From Planctomycetota bacterium (GTDB lineage Bacteria; Planctomycetota; PLA2; JAEUHO01): DNA of 5,887 nt. The DNA is taken from positions 12,600 to 18,486 of the forward strand of contig JARGNS010000017.1 of NCBI GenBank assembly GCA_029213105.1, read 5' to 3'. Position numbers and translations under genes: made by a program. A model generated the notes under the pieces. The model was not told the origin of the DNA. It searched no databases and saw only the letters and a list, made by a program, of their open reading frames with translations. Below are positions 1 through 5,097 of this stretch, piece by piece. Position 1 is the first letter of the stretch. Each line of letters starts with the position of its first letter.

Positions 1-860
1 CGTCCGAGGGCGGCCTCGTGGCTGTCGGTGAACCAGGCGCGACCGGCGGCGAGGCTCGACGGTGCCAGCGGCGCACTGTCGATCGCCACGACCAGATCCG
101 AGCGCCGCAGGCCAGCCTTGGCGGCCGGACCCTTCTCGCGGATGTCGAGCAACGAGAAGGCCGTGTTGAGGTGCTCGGTCAGCCCGGTGAAGCCGAGCGC
201 ACCGCACGCCAGCAGGTCGGGACCGTTCTTGCCGTTGGGCTTGCCGACGAGGCCGCGCGTCGGCTCGTCGTGGAAGCGCTCGAAGCGCAGGTCATCGATC
301 GCGATGCGCCCCGTGCCCGCCGCGCTGACGCGCAGCGTCAGCGCCTCCCCGACGAGCCCCGCGAACACCTTCGAAGGCACCTTCACCCAGAGCCGCTCCA
401 CGACCGTACGCGTGGTCGTGCGCCCGCCCCGCGGCGCCGGAGCGCTGACGGTGGCCGAGGCCGTGCCGAGGGGCTTCTTCTTGCCTGCAAGGAAGACGGC
501 GAGTTCCAGCGTGCCGCGGCCCTTGGCCGTCAGGCCGAGGATGTCGACGGAGGCCACGCCGTACCAACCCGCCGGCGCGAGCTTCTTCACGGCCGGCGGC
601 TTCGGGACGCTGACCGTCGCAGCGATGGCCACGCCGGACTTCAGCGCCAGCGCCCGCTCGTGCGCTCCAGGCCCGACGAAGCGCGTCACCCGCCGCGCGG
701 AGCCCTCGATCACGATTCCCGGCGGCTCGACCGGCACGCCGTGCCTTGCCTTCTTGGGCTCTTCGAAGCCCCCACCGACGACGTCGCCGGAGTGCGCAGC
801 GCGCGCGGGCCACAGCAGGAGGGTCAAGCCCAGGAGCAGGTGGACAGCCTTGTTCGTCAT
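1..860 (-). CDS. Exported PDZ-domain protein, C-terminus cut off by the window edge
   Basis: The 286 visible residues start at an ATG preceded by GGAG (866-869) with 5 nt spacing. Residues 1-22 form a Sec signal peptide: a Lys near the N-terminus, a Leu-rich core, and a likely cut around ARA-A at 19-22. Residues 25-205 are Val/Ala/Gly/Thr-rich with alternating hydrophobics and look like beta-sandwich material; I recognise no family there. Residues 220-286 look like a PDZ domain: GALGFTG (220-226) resembles the carboxylate-binding GLGF loop, and GPAAKAGLRRSDLVVAID (244-261) is the typical PDZ core after which substrate-bound proteins gather. No protease domain is visible before the PDZ, unlike DegP/HtrA, but more sequence may follow beyond the edge. 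It probably acts in the periplasm or outside the cell, perhaps binding peptide C-termini. It follows the methyltransferase gene by 38 nt and may share its transcript. The signal peptide and PDZ calls are firm; the function is unknown. Confidence 0.8.
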   Translation of the reverse strand, partial: MTNKAVHLLLGLTLLLWPARAAHSGDVVGGGFEEPKKARHGVPVEPPGIVIEGSARRVTRFVGPGAHERALALKSGVAIAATVSVPKPPAVKKLAPAGWYGVASVDILGLTAKGRGTLELAVFLAGKKKPLGTASATVSAPAPRGGRTTTRTVVERLWVKVPSKVFAGLVGEALTLRVSAAGTGRIAIDDLRFERFHDEPTRGLVGKPNGKNGPDLLACGALGFTGLTEHLNTAFSLLDIREKGPAAKAGLRRSDLVVAIDSAPLAPSSLAAGRAWFTDSHEAALG

Positions 861-865
861 CGGGA

Positions 866-869
866 CTCC
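866..869 (-). promoter_or_regulatory. Ribosome binding site of the PDZ protein gene
   Basis: GGAG on the minus strand lies 5 nt before the ATG at 860. It supports that start and the signal peptide that follows it. Confidence 0.6.
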
Positions 870-898
870 GCTCGCCGGCTCGACGCCGGGGCTCGGGA

Positions 899-1912
899 TC
901 AGACCGGGCGCGCCTCGATGATGGCCACCGGGGCAGGAATCGGGATCGCCTGCGTCAACTCGAACCCCGTCTCGGCGAACAGGGCCTTGAACTCCTCGGG
1001 GGAGCGTTCCTTGCCGTCCTGAAGCACGAGCATGTGGACGTCCAGCCAATAGGCCCACGGCGGTGCGCCCGGCACGAGCAGCGCGTCGAACACGAGCAAG
1101 CGCCCATCGTCGCGGATGGCCTTGCGAATGGCGCGCAGGATGCGCAGGCAGTCGTCATCCGGCCAGTCGTGCAGGATGTGCTTGAGGATGTAGCCATCCG
1201 CGCCGGCAGGGACGGACTCGAAGAAGTCCCCCGCGACGAGGTCGATGCGCGTCGCCAGGGCGTGGCCCGCTAGCGCGCCGCGCGCGACCTCGATTACCGG
1301 CGGCAAGTCGAAGATCGTTCCGCGCGGCTTGTCCGTGTGCTCGAGGACATCGAGCAGTAGCGTGCCGCGATTGCCCCCCACGTCCACGAGGTGCTCGAAC
1401 CCGCTGAAGTCGTAGTGTGCGGTAATGCCAGCGATGGCCTGGCGGCTCATGCTCGACATGGCCTCACCGAAGCGGCCGGCCTCCTCGGGATTGCCTGCGA
1501 GGTACTCCCATGGACTCGCGCCCAACACCTTCTCCGTTTGGCTGCGCCCCTCCACCACCACATCGTGGGCCTTGCCCCACGGCGTCCAGTGGGCGTGGTC
1601 ACACATCGACGCGGCGAACCACCGCAGCGACCGCGGGTGATCGGTCGTCAACCCCTCGGACAACTCCGTCAGCGCGAACGCCCCATCGGCCTGTTCCTCG
1701 AACACCCCCTCGACGGCCAAGGCACGCAGCATCCGCCGCAGGGCCTCAGGGTCCGCACCCGTCGCCGCGGCCAGCTCGGCCGCCGGGCGCGCCCCCTCGA
1801 CGAGTTGATCGGGCACGCCCAAGCGGGCCACAGCACCCAAGGCCTGGGAGCGGCAGTACGAGAGGATGCGATCCATCATCTGGGCGATGGCGTCAGGGCG
1901 GTCGGCACGCAT
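899..1912 (-). CDS. SAM-dependent O-methyltransferase (Methyltransf_2 / COMT-like family)
   Basis: This 337-residue protein likely transfers a methyl group from S-adenosylmethionine to a hydroxyl on a small, often aromatic or polyketide, substrate in the cytoplasm. Residues 14-90 are the winged-helix dimerisation domain of the family (LGVPDQLVEG, then ADPEALRRMLRAL and a wing at 70-85). The Rossmann domain follows: motif I LVDVGGNRG (175-183), FDLP (201-204) for cofactor contact, GDFFESVP (228-235), and LKHILHDWPDDD (243-254), where His248 matches the catalytic His of COMT-type enzymes. Length is normal for the family (about 330-370). Motif I reads GGNRG where GGGxG is usual. I chose ATG 1912 because GGAG (1919-1922) sits 6 nt upstream; an in-frame ATG at 1975 would add 21 residues but has no ribosome binding site. 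The substrate cannot be told: no biosynthetic cluster surrounds it. It lies 82 nt after the lipoprotein gene and 38 nt before the PDZ gene. Confidence 0.88.
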   Translation of the reverse strand: MRADRPDAIAQMMDRILSYCRSQALGAVARLGVPDQLVEGARPAAELAAATGADPEALRRMLRALAVEGVFEEQADGAFALTELSEGLTTDHPRSLRWFAASMCDHAHWTPWGKAHDVVVEGRSQTEKVLGASPWEYLAGNPEEAGRFGEAMSSMSRQAIAGITAHYDFSGFEHLVDVGGNRGTLLLDVLEHTDKPRGTIFDLPPVIEVARGALAGHALATRIDLVAGDFFESVPAGADGYILKHILHDWPDDDCLRILRAIRKAIRDDGRLLVFDALLVPGAPPWAYWLDVHMLVLQDGKERSPEEFKALFAETGFELTQAIPIPAPVAIIEARPV

Positions 1913-1918
1913 GCAGCA

Positions 1919-1922
1919 CTCC
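1919..1922 (-). promoter_or_regulatory. Ribosome binding site deciding the methyltransferase start
   Basis: GGAG on the minus strand, 6 nt before ATG 1912. The alternative upstream ATG at 1975 has no purine-rich site in the preceding 20 nt, so the shorter reading is preferred. Confidence 0.6.
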
Positions 1923-1937
1923 GGGTCGGGTCGCAGG

Positions 1938-1966
1938 AGTGTAGCGTTTGGAGGCGCGGTTTCCGA
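1938..1966 (-). promoter_or_regulatory. Weak candidate promoter for the methyltransferase gene
   Basis: In the 82-nt gap after the lipoprotein stop, TACACT (1938-1943; 4 of 6 to TATAAT) is 17 nt from TCGGAA (1961-1966; 3 of 6 to TTGACA). Transcription would start near 1931, leaving a leader of about 19 nt that includes the GGAG. The match is poor and may be chance; read-through from the lipoprotein gene is equally possible. Confidence 0.2.
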
Positions 1967-1994
1967 TCCCCGCATCCGGCCAGCGCGCGAGGCC

Positions 1995-3656
1995 CTACTG
2001 GTCGAAGAGGGTCAGGAAGGTGTCGACGCCATCACCGAGTCCGATCAGCACGCGTCCACAGTCCACGCGCAGGTGGCCCGAGAAGCGCGTCTGGTTCGCC
2101 GAGCACGGCACGGCGCTGCCCCACGTCACCCCTCCGTCCGACGACTGCACCAACTGGGCGCCGGCCTGATTGAACACCGCGAGTACGCGCCCGTCGGGAA
2201 GGCAGGCCACGCGTGCGCCGGTCGCCTCGGGATTCGGCCCCGCCAAGACGCGATCCTGTGCGAGGAAGGTCGCCCCGCCATCGGAAGAGCTATTGGCCTC
2301 GACACTGGAGTTGACCGTGGCATTGCGCCAGACCACATGCACCGCCGGGCCCCGGCAGCACACATCGGCTCGCATGAGTTCCTGCGTTCCGGGTGTCCCC
2401 CGGTTCACGCGTACATCGTTCACGAGCCAGGTCGTACCGCCATCGACGGAGGACTGCAGGTAGATGTCGGACTCGTCCTTGCCGCTGCCGTCGCGATCAT
2501 CCGCGTAGACGACATGGACATTGAGTCCGTCGCAGCAGATGCCGCCCGTGTAGCCCTCGCCGAACCGAGAGGCCCCGGCGGCCGGCCGGCGATCGAGGCG
2601 CAGGGCCTGGGCCAGCCAGTTCACGCCGCGGTCCAGGGAGCGGTTGAACGCGATGTCCACGTTCCCGTTTCCCGACTCGGTCCATGCCACGTAGACGCCA
2701 TCCACGCTGCAGCAGATGCGCGGCCAGTCCGTCGTCCCCCCCCCGGCAGGGCCTGTGTCGAGCTTCACGCTGCCACCGGCCGTCCACGTGGTGCCGCCAT
2801 CGAGGGAGCCCCGGTAGTGCACGCCGTTCGTGTCGTCCTCGCGCCACACGACGTGCAGATCTGTGCCCTGGCAGCAGATGTCCGGCCAGACCGAGTTGAC
2901 GGCACCCGCCACGCCGGAGTCGAGACGCACATCCTGCGCGAGCCAGGTGAGTCCCCCATCGTCGGAGCGGTTGAAGTAGATGTCCCGGGAGACCCCCGTG
3001 TTCGGCGGCGGCGGGGTGCGGCCGTCTTCCCAGACGACGTACACGGTCATCCCCGCGCAGCAGAGGCGCGCGTTGCCGTGATACGCGCTGCCGGCGGCGT
3101 CCTGGTTGACACGTACATCGCTCGCGAGCCACGTCGTCCCGCCGTCGAGCGAGCGGTTGAAGTACACGTCCGGGCCGCCGCCCGTGGTGTTGCGGTAGTC
3201 GCTCCAGACCGCGTAGATCACGTCACCGCTGCAGCAGACATCCGTGAGCTCGGCGAAGTCCATGCCCACCGGATCCGTGTTCAGACGCAGATCGAATCGC
3301 GCCGGGATGTAGGTGAAGAAATCGGCACGGGTGTGGCCGCCGGCGTCGTTCTGCACGCGTACGTCGGCCCCGCCGACGGTGCCAGGCGGCACCGCGCACT
3401 CGATCCGGGGGTCGGGGACCCTGACAACGCCCGGCGCCGACGTGCCTCCGATCGTCACGAGATTGGCCCCCCCGGCGCGGAAGCCCGGTGCGGTGCTGAC
3501 GGCCGGGTAGCCCCCGAGGGTCGAACCCTTCGCCGGGTTCATGTCCTGGATCGCGGGGCCCGCCACGGTGGGCGGCGTCGTCGACCCCCCGCCACAAGCG
3601 GGAACCAGGAACAGCAAGACCATGCCAAGGGTCGTGAGGAGACGGGGCGTGCGCAT
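1995..3656 (-). CDS. Surface lipoprotein with TIG/IPT domain and seven-repeat Asp-box beta-propeller carrying Cys-Cys pairs
   Basis: This is a 553-residue exported lipoprotein. Residues 1-20 are a signal peptide ending in lipobox VPA-C, with Cys21 as the lipidated residue, followed by a Gly/Ser/Thr/Pro linker. Residues 34-118 form a TIG/IPT immunoglobulin-like domain (NPAKGSTLGG, then VTIGG and VRVQNDAGG). Residues 120-553 are a sialidase/BNR-type propeller with seven Asp boxes of the form S-x-D-x-G-x-x-W/F at 169, 231, 284, 340, 403, 457 and 505. Each box is preceded by a hydrophobic strand; the first six of these begin with Cys-Cys (141, 199, 261, 315, 374, 433), the seventh keeps Cys485 and a last half-unit Cys533. 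Blade spacing is 51-62 residues. No sialidase catalytic set (Arg triad, Tyr/Glu) is evident, so I read it as a binding or structural protein rather than an enzyme. ATG 3656 is chosen because GGAGGT lies 5 nt upstream and the signal peptide begins there; the frame stays open to an ATG at 3761. Ligand unknown. Confidence 0.87.
   Translation of the reverse strand: MRTPRLLTTLGMVLLFLVPACGGGSTTPPTVAGPAIQDMNPAKGSTLGGYPAVSTAPGFRAGGANLVTIGGTSAPGVVRVPDPRIECAVPPGTVGGADVRVQNDAGGHTRADFFTYIPARFDLRLNTDPVGMDFAELTDVCCSGDVIYAVWSDYRNTTGGGPDVYFNRSLDGGTTWLASDVRVNQDAAGSAYHGNARLCCAGMTVYVVWEDGRTPPPPNTGVSRDIYFNRSDDGGLTWLAQDVRLDSGVAGAVNSVWPDICCQGTDLHVVWREDDTNGVHYRGSLDGGTTWTAGGSVKLDTGPAGGGTTDWPRICCSVDGVYVAWTESGNGNVDIAFNRSLDRGVNWLAQALRLDRRPAAGASRFGEGYTGGICCDGLNVHVVYADDRDGSGKDESDIYLQSSVDGGTTWLVNDVRVNRGTPGTQELMRADVCCRGPAVHVVWRNATVNSSVEANSSSDGGATFLAQDRVLAGPNPEATGARVACLPDGRVLAVFNQAGAQLVQSSDGGVTWGSAVPCSANQTRFSGHLRVDCGRVLIGLGDGVDTFLTLFDQ
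2121..3236 (-). repeat. Seven protein-level blade repeats (Cys-Cys strand plus Asp box)
   Basis: Seven units of about 50-60 residues each have the order: CC, x-G-x-x, hydrophobic strand with V-x-x-V-W (for example VHVVW), a variable loop, an Asp box, then LAxDVRVN or a variant. Cys pairs are encoded TGCTGC at 3231-3236, 3057-3062, 2871-2876, 2709-2714, 2532-2537 and 2355-2360. The seventh unit has Ala-Cys instead. The loops between strand and Asp box differ in length, so the units have diverged and are not recent duplications. Confidence 0.85.
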
Positions 3657-3661
3657 CGGGG

Positions 3662-3667
3662 ACCTCC
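3662..3667 (-). promoter_or_regulatory. Ribosome binding site of the lipoprotein gene
   Basis: GGAGGT on the minus strand lies 5 nt before ATG 3656. It is the strongest Shine-Dalgarno match in the window. It rules against the in-frame ATG at 3761, whose extra 35 residues would put an Arg-rich stretch before the signal peptide. Confidence 0.7.
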
Positions 3668-3679
3668 GCGCCCCGACCC

Positions 3680-3694
3680 GCACGCGTCGTGCCA
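3680..3694 (-). promoter_or_regulatory. Candidate sigma-54 (-24/-12) promoter of the lipoprotein gene
   Basis: The minus strand reads TGGCACGACGCGTGC. The -24 half, TGGCACG, is a full match to the sigma-54 consensus, and GG and GC are separated by exactly 10 nt. The -12 half is GTGC where TTGC is usual. The start of transcription would fall near 3668, giving a leader of about 12 nt that begins right at the Shine-Dalgarno sequence. The site also contains the dyad GCACG-CGT-CGTGC, so an operator is an alternative reading. Confidence 0.33.
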
Positions 3695-3724
3695 CGCCCC
3701 TCGCCCCGCAAACGCCAGCCTGGT

Positions 3725-3757
3725 GGCCCCAGAAGCCCTCGGCCTGGGCCTGGGGCC
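3725..3757. repeat. Inverted repeat in the gap upstream of the lipoprotein gene
   Basis: GGCCCCAG (3725-3732) pairs with CTGGGGCC (3750-3757) across 17 nt, and GCCC (3735-3738) with GGGC (3746-3749) can extend the pairing inside. It lies 142 nt or more past the stop of the acidic protein gene and has no T-run on either side, so an intrinsic terminator is unlikely. It sits about 57-89 nt upstream of the predicted sigma-54 start, where an activator could bind. The rest of the 3657-3898 gap shows nothing I can name. Confidence 0.3.
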
Positions 3758-3898
3758 CCAAACGCTGCGGACTGTTGCGCAGGCATCCGAAGCACGGCGA
3801 TCGGACGCGGCGCTCCGCACAGGCCTCGGACCGCCTGCGAGCGCGCCAGGGTCATCGACGCCGAGACGCCACCCTGCTGGATCCGCGTCTGGCCGCCG

Positions 3899-4558
3899 CT
3901 AGTACGACGGCTCCATGCCGTGCCCACGCGAGGACCACCATGCGCACCAGCGCGCCGCCGAGGCGAGGACGTGCACGACATGCCGCGGATCCGAATCCTC
4001 GGCAACGTCCTCGGGCGGCTCCCGGCAGGTCAGCAGGGACTCCGCTCCGTGGAGCCCCGCGAGGCGCCGGGCCTCTTCCGCCAGCTCCGCCCCCACGGCC
4101 GCCAGCTCGTCGGCGAGCATCGGCTCATGGAGGCGCTCGAGGAGGTAGGGGTTCTCGAGTGCCTCGACAACGTCCTCGGCGACGAGGCACTCGCCCCGGA
4201 AGCTCAGGCGGCTCGCAAGTCCCAGACCCGAGTTCGAGTAGTAGGGCAACCCGTCGCTGACCGGGACCAACTCCAGCAGCCAGACGCCGTGGGCACTCTC
4301 GAGGTAGGCCTCCTCCGACATGTCGGGATCCTCGGCCTCCCGGTAGCGGTCGCGCGCCGTCTGGGTCGCGACGTCGTCGTACCCCACGCGAGGCACCTCG
4401 GCCGTGGCATGGGGAACGACCGAGATCGCCTGGACCCGCTCCAGCTCCGTCGTCATGTCACGCTCGTCGGCGAAGCTCATGATGCGGTTGAACAGCTTGC
4501 GGAACTCGGCCTCATGGCCGGGGCGCGGCTTGCTCATCGGATCCAGATCGAGCCCCAC
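3899..4558 (-). CDS. Unrecognised acidic soluble protein, GTG start
   Basis: I do not recognise this 219-residue protein. It has no signal peptide and no membrane segment, so it is probably cytoplasmic. It opens with MGLDLDPMSKPRPGHEAEF, and has compact motif-like patches at RVGYDD (57-62), DGLPYYSNSGLG (102-113) and SFRGECL (119-125). Residues 128-175 are Glu/Ala/Leu-rich and likely helical, followed by an acidic linker (180-190) and an unusual Trp/Cys-rich tail, RWCAWWSSRGHG (203-214). The start is uncertain: GTG 4558 has AGGGGG (4566-4571) 7 nt upstream and a stronger GGAGGA (4577-4582) too far away at 18 nt; ATG 4537 (residue 8) lacks a site. I prefer GTG because the opening MGLDLDP reads as a plausible folded start. 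Codon usage matches the neighbours, and the frame is clean throughout, which is the main support for it being real. Confidence 0.72.
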   Translation of the reverse strand: MGLDLDPMSKPRPGHEAEFRKLFNRIMSFADERDMTTELERVQAISVVPHATAEVPRVGYDDVATQTARDRYREAEDPDMSEEAYLESAHGVWLLELVPVSDGLPYYSNSGLGLASRLSFRGECLVAEDVVEALENPYLLERLHEPMLADELAAVGAELAEEARRLAGLHGAESLLTCREPPEDVAEDSDPRHVVHVLASAARWCAWWSSRGHGMEPSY

Positions 4559-4565
4559 GACACTT

Positions 4566-4587
4566 CCCCCTGCAGGTCCTCCGGAGG
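4566..4587 (-). promoter_or_regulatory. Possible ribosome binding region of the acidic protein gene
   Basis: Two purine runs precede the GTG start: AGGGGG at 4566-4571 (7 nt away) and GGAGGA at 4577-4582 (18 nt away). The latter lies in a perfect 10-bp palindrome, CCTCCGGAGG (4578-4587). No in-frame start codon fits GGAGGA better. Confidence 0.3.
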
Positions 4588-4642
4588 ATAGCGCCTTCCG
4601 CAGACGAGGTGCGCTCGTGCCCCAGCGCTGGATGGAGCGGTT

Positions 4643-4664
4643 CGCGGCGCCACCGGCGCCCGCG
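4643..4664 (-). terminator. GC-rich hairpin just past the basic protein gene, possible terminator
   Basis: GGCGCC (4646-4651), loop ACC, GGCGCC (4655-4660), with CGC/GCG pairs outside one bulged C, begins about 10 nt after the stop at 4674. There is no T-run after it in the direction of transcription, so it is at best an atypical terminator or an RNA 3'-end stabiliser. Confidence 0.25.
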
Positions 4665-4673
4665 GGCCTAGCC

Positions 4674-5036
4674 TCAGCAGGGAGCGGCCGGGGCGGCCTT
4701 GCTCGTGCTCTTGCTCACCGTGGCGGCCGCGCTGGCCTTCGCCTTGCGGCCCTGCCGTGCCGCAAACCCGAAGCTGCGCTTCGTGTGCCGCGCCGCGGAC
4801 TCCGCCGTCCGCTCGATGGAGTGGCCCACGCGCTTGGCGTGCTTCTCGATGCGCCGGCCACTGCGCTTGGCGTGCTTGCGAACGCGCGCGTGGGTCTTCT
4901 CCATGCGCTTCTCGAAGCTGCGCCCCATCTTCTTGAGGCTGAAGCCCCCGGCATGGGCGTGATCCGCGCTCAAGACGGCCAGCAGGCAGCCAGCCATGGC
5001 GGCGATCAGCAGTCGGAGAGGAGCAGGTCGAGCCAT
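4674..5036 (-). CDS. Small exported, highly basic protein with 11-residue helical repeats
   Basis: This 120-residue protein has a clear Sec signal peptide (residues 1-29: Arg at 3 and 8, hydrophobic core LLIAAMAGCLLAVL, cut after AHA). The mature 91 residues hold 13 Lys, 13 Arg and 5 His against 5 Glu and no Asp. Residues 38-92 fall into five 11-residue units (see the repeat entry), which predicts an amphipathic helix; residues 99-119 are an Ala/Ser/Thr/Lys/Pro tail of low complexity ending in a single C-terminal Cys. I know no family for it. Plausible roles are binding anionic partners such as nucleic acid, acidic polysaccharide or lipid outside the cytoplasm, but this is inference from charge only. 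The start is fixed by the signal peptide; there is no Shine-Dalgarno sequence, and the frame is open upstream into yebC, where the extension reads as low-complexity shadow. It begins 61 nt after the yebC stop. Confidence 0.75.
   Translation of the reverse strand: MARPAPLRLLIAAMAGCLLAVLSADHAHAGGFSLKKMGRSFEKRMEKTHARVRKHAKRSGRRIEKHAKRVGHSIERTAESAARHTKRSFGFAARQGRKAKASAAATVSKSTSKAAPAAPC
4761..4925 (-). repeat. Five 11-residue (33-nt) repeats in the basic exported protein
   Basis: Residues 38-48, 49-59, 60-70, 71-81 and 82-92 align without gaps. The three central ones read HARVRKHAKRS, GRRIEKHAKRV and GHSIERTAESA. The pattern is a hydrophobic residue at position 4, charged residues at 5-6, and Ala/Met at 8 in the first four units. 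In DNA, GCGCTTGGCGTGCTT occurs identically on the plus strand at 4830-4844 and 4863-4877, exactly 33 nt apart, pointing to tandem duplication. Confidence 0.75.
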
Positions 5037-5042
5037 GCCCGG

Positions 5043-5048
5043 ATTGTA
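5043..5048 (-). promoter_or_regulatory. Candidate -10 box for a leaderless transcript
   Basis: TACAAT on the minus strand (5 of 6 to TATAAT) ends 6 nt before ATG 5036, so the usual start of transcription would be at or next to the A of the start codon. The hexamer 17 nt upstream (GTATCG) is not a good -35. The absence of any Shine-Dalgarno sequence fits a leaderless mRNA. Confidence 0.35.
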
Positions 5049-5097
5049 GGGCCAGATGGCCGCGGCGATACCCCGATCGGAGAAGCCCCCCGCCGGT

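Noticed and set aside
18..1022. Long plus-strand open frames opposite the PDZ protein and the methyltransferase C-terminus
   Set aside because: Low-complexity Arg/Ala/Pro translations spanning two real minus-strand genes and their gap; no ribosome binding site or motif.
1913..1975. Methyltransferase start at ATG 1975
   Set aside because: No ribosome binding site upstream; the 21 extra residues are not part of the dimerisation domain, while GGAG precedes ATG 1912.
3657..3761. N-terminal extension of the lipoprotein to an ATG at 3761
   Set aside because: It would place an Arg-rich 35-residue stretch before a textbook lipoprotein signal; GGAGGT directly precedes ATG 3656.
1866..3902. A 678-codon open frame on the plus strand across the lipoprotein gene
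   Set aside because: It is antisense to a gene with signal peptide, domains and a strong ribosome binding site. Its translation is Arg/Ala/Gly/Pro-rich with no domain, as GC-rich third positions suppress stops in the opposite frame.
5059..5080. Palindromes GCCGCGGC and CCGATCGG between yebC and the basic protein gene
   Set aside because: Both are short loopless palindromes expected by chance in GC-rich DNA and form no extended hairpin.
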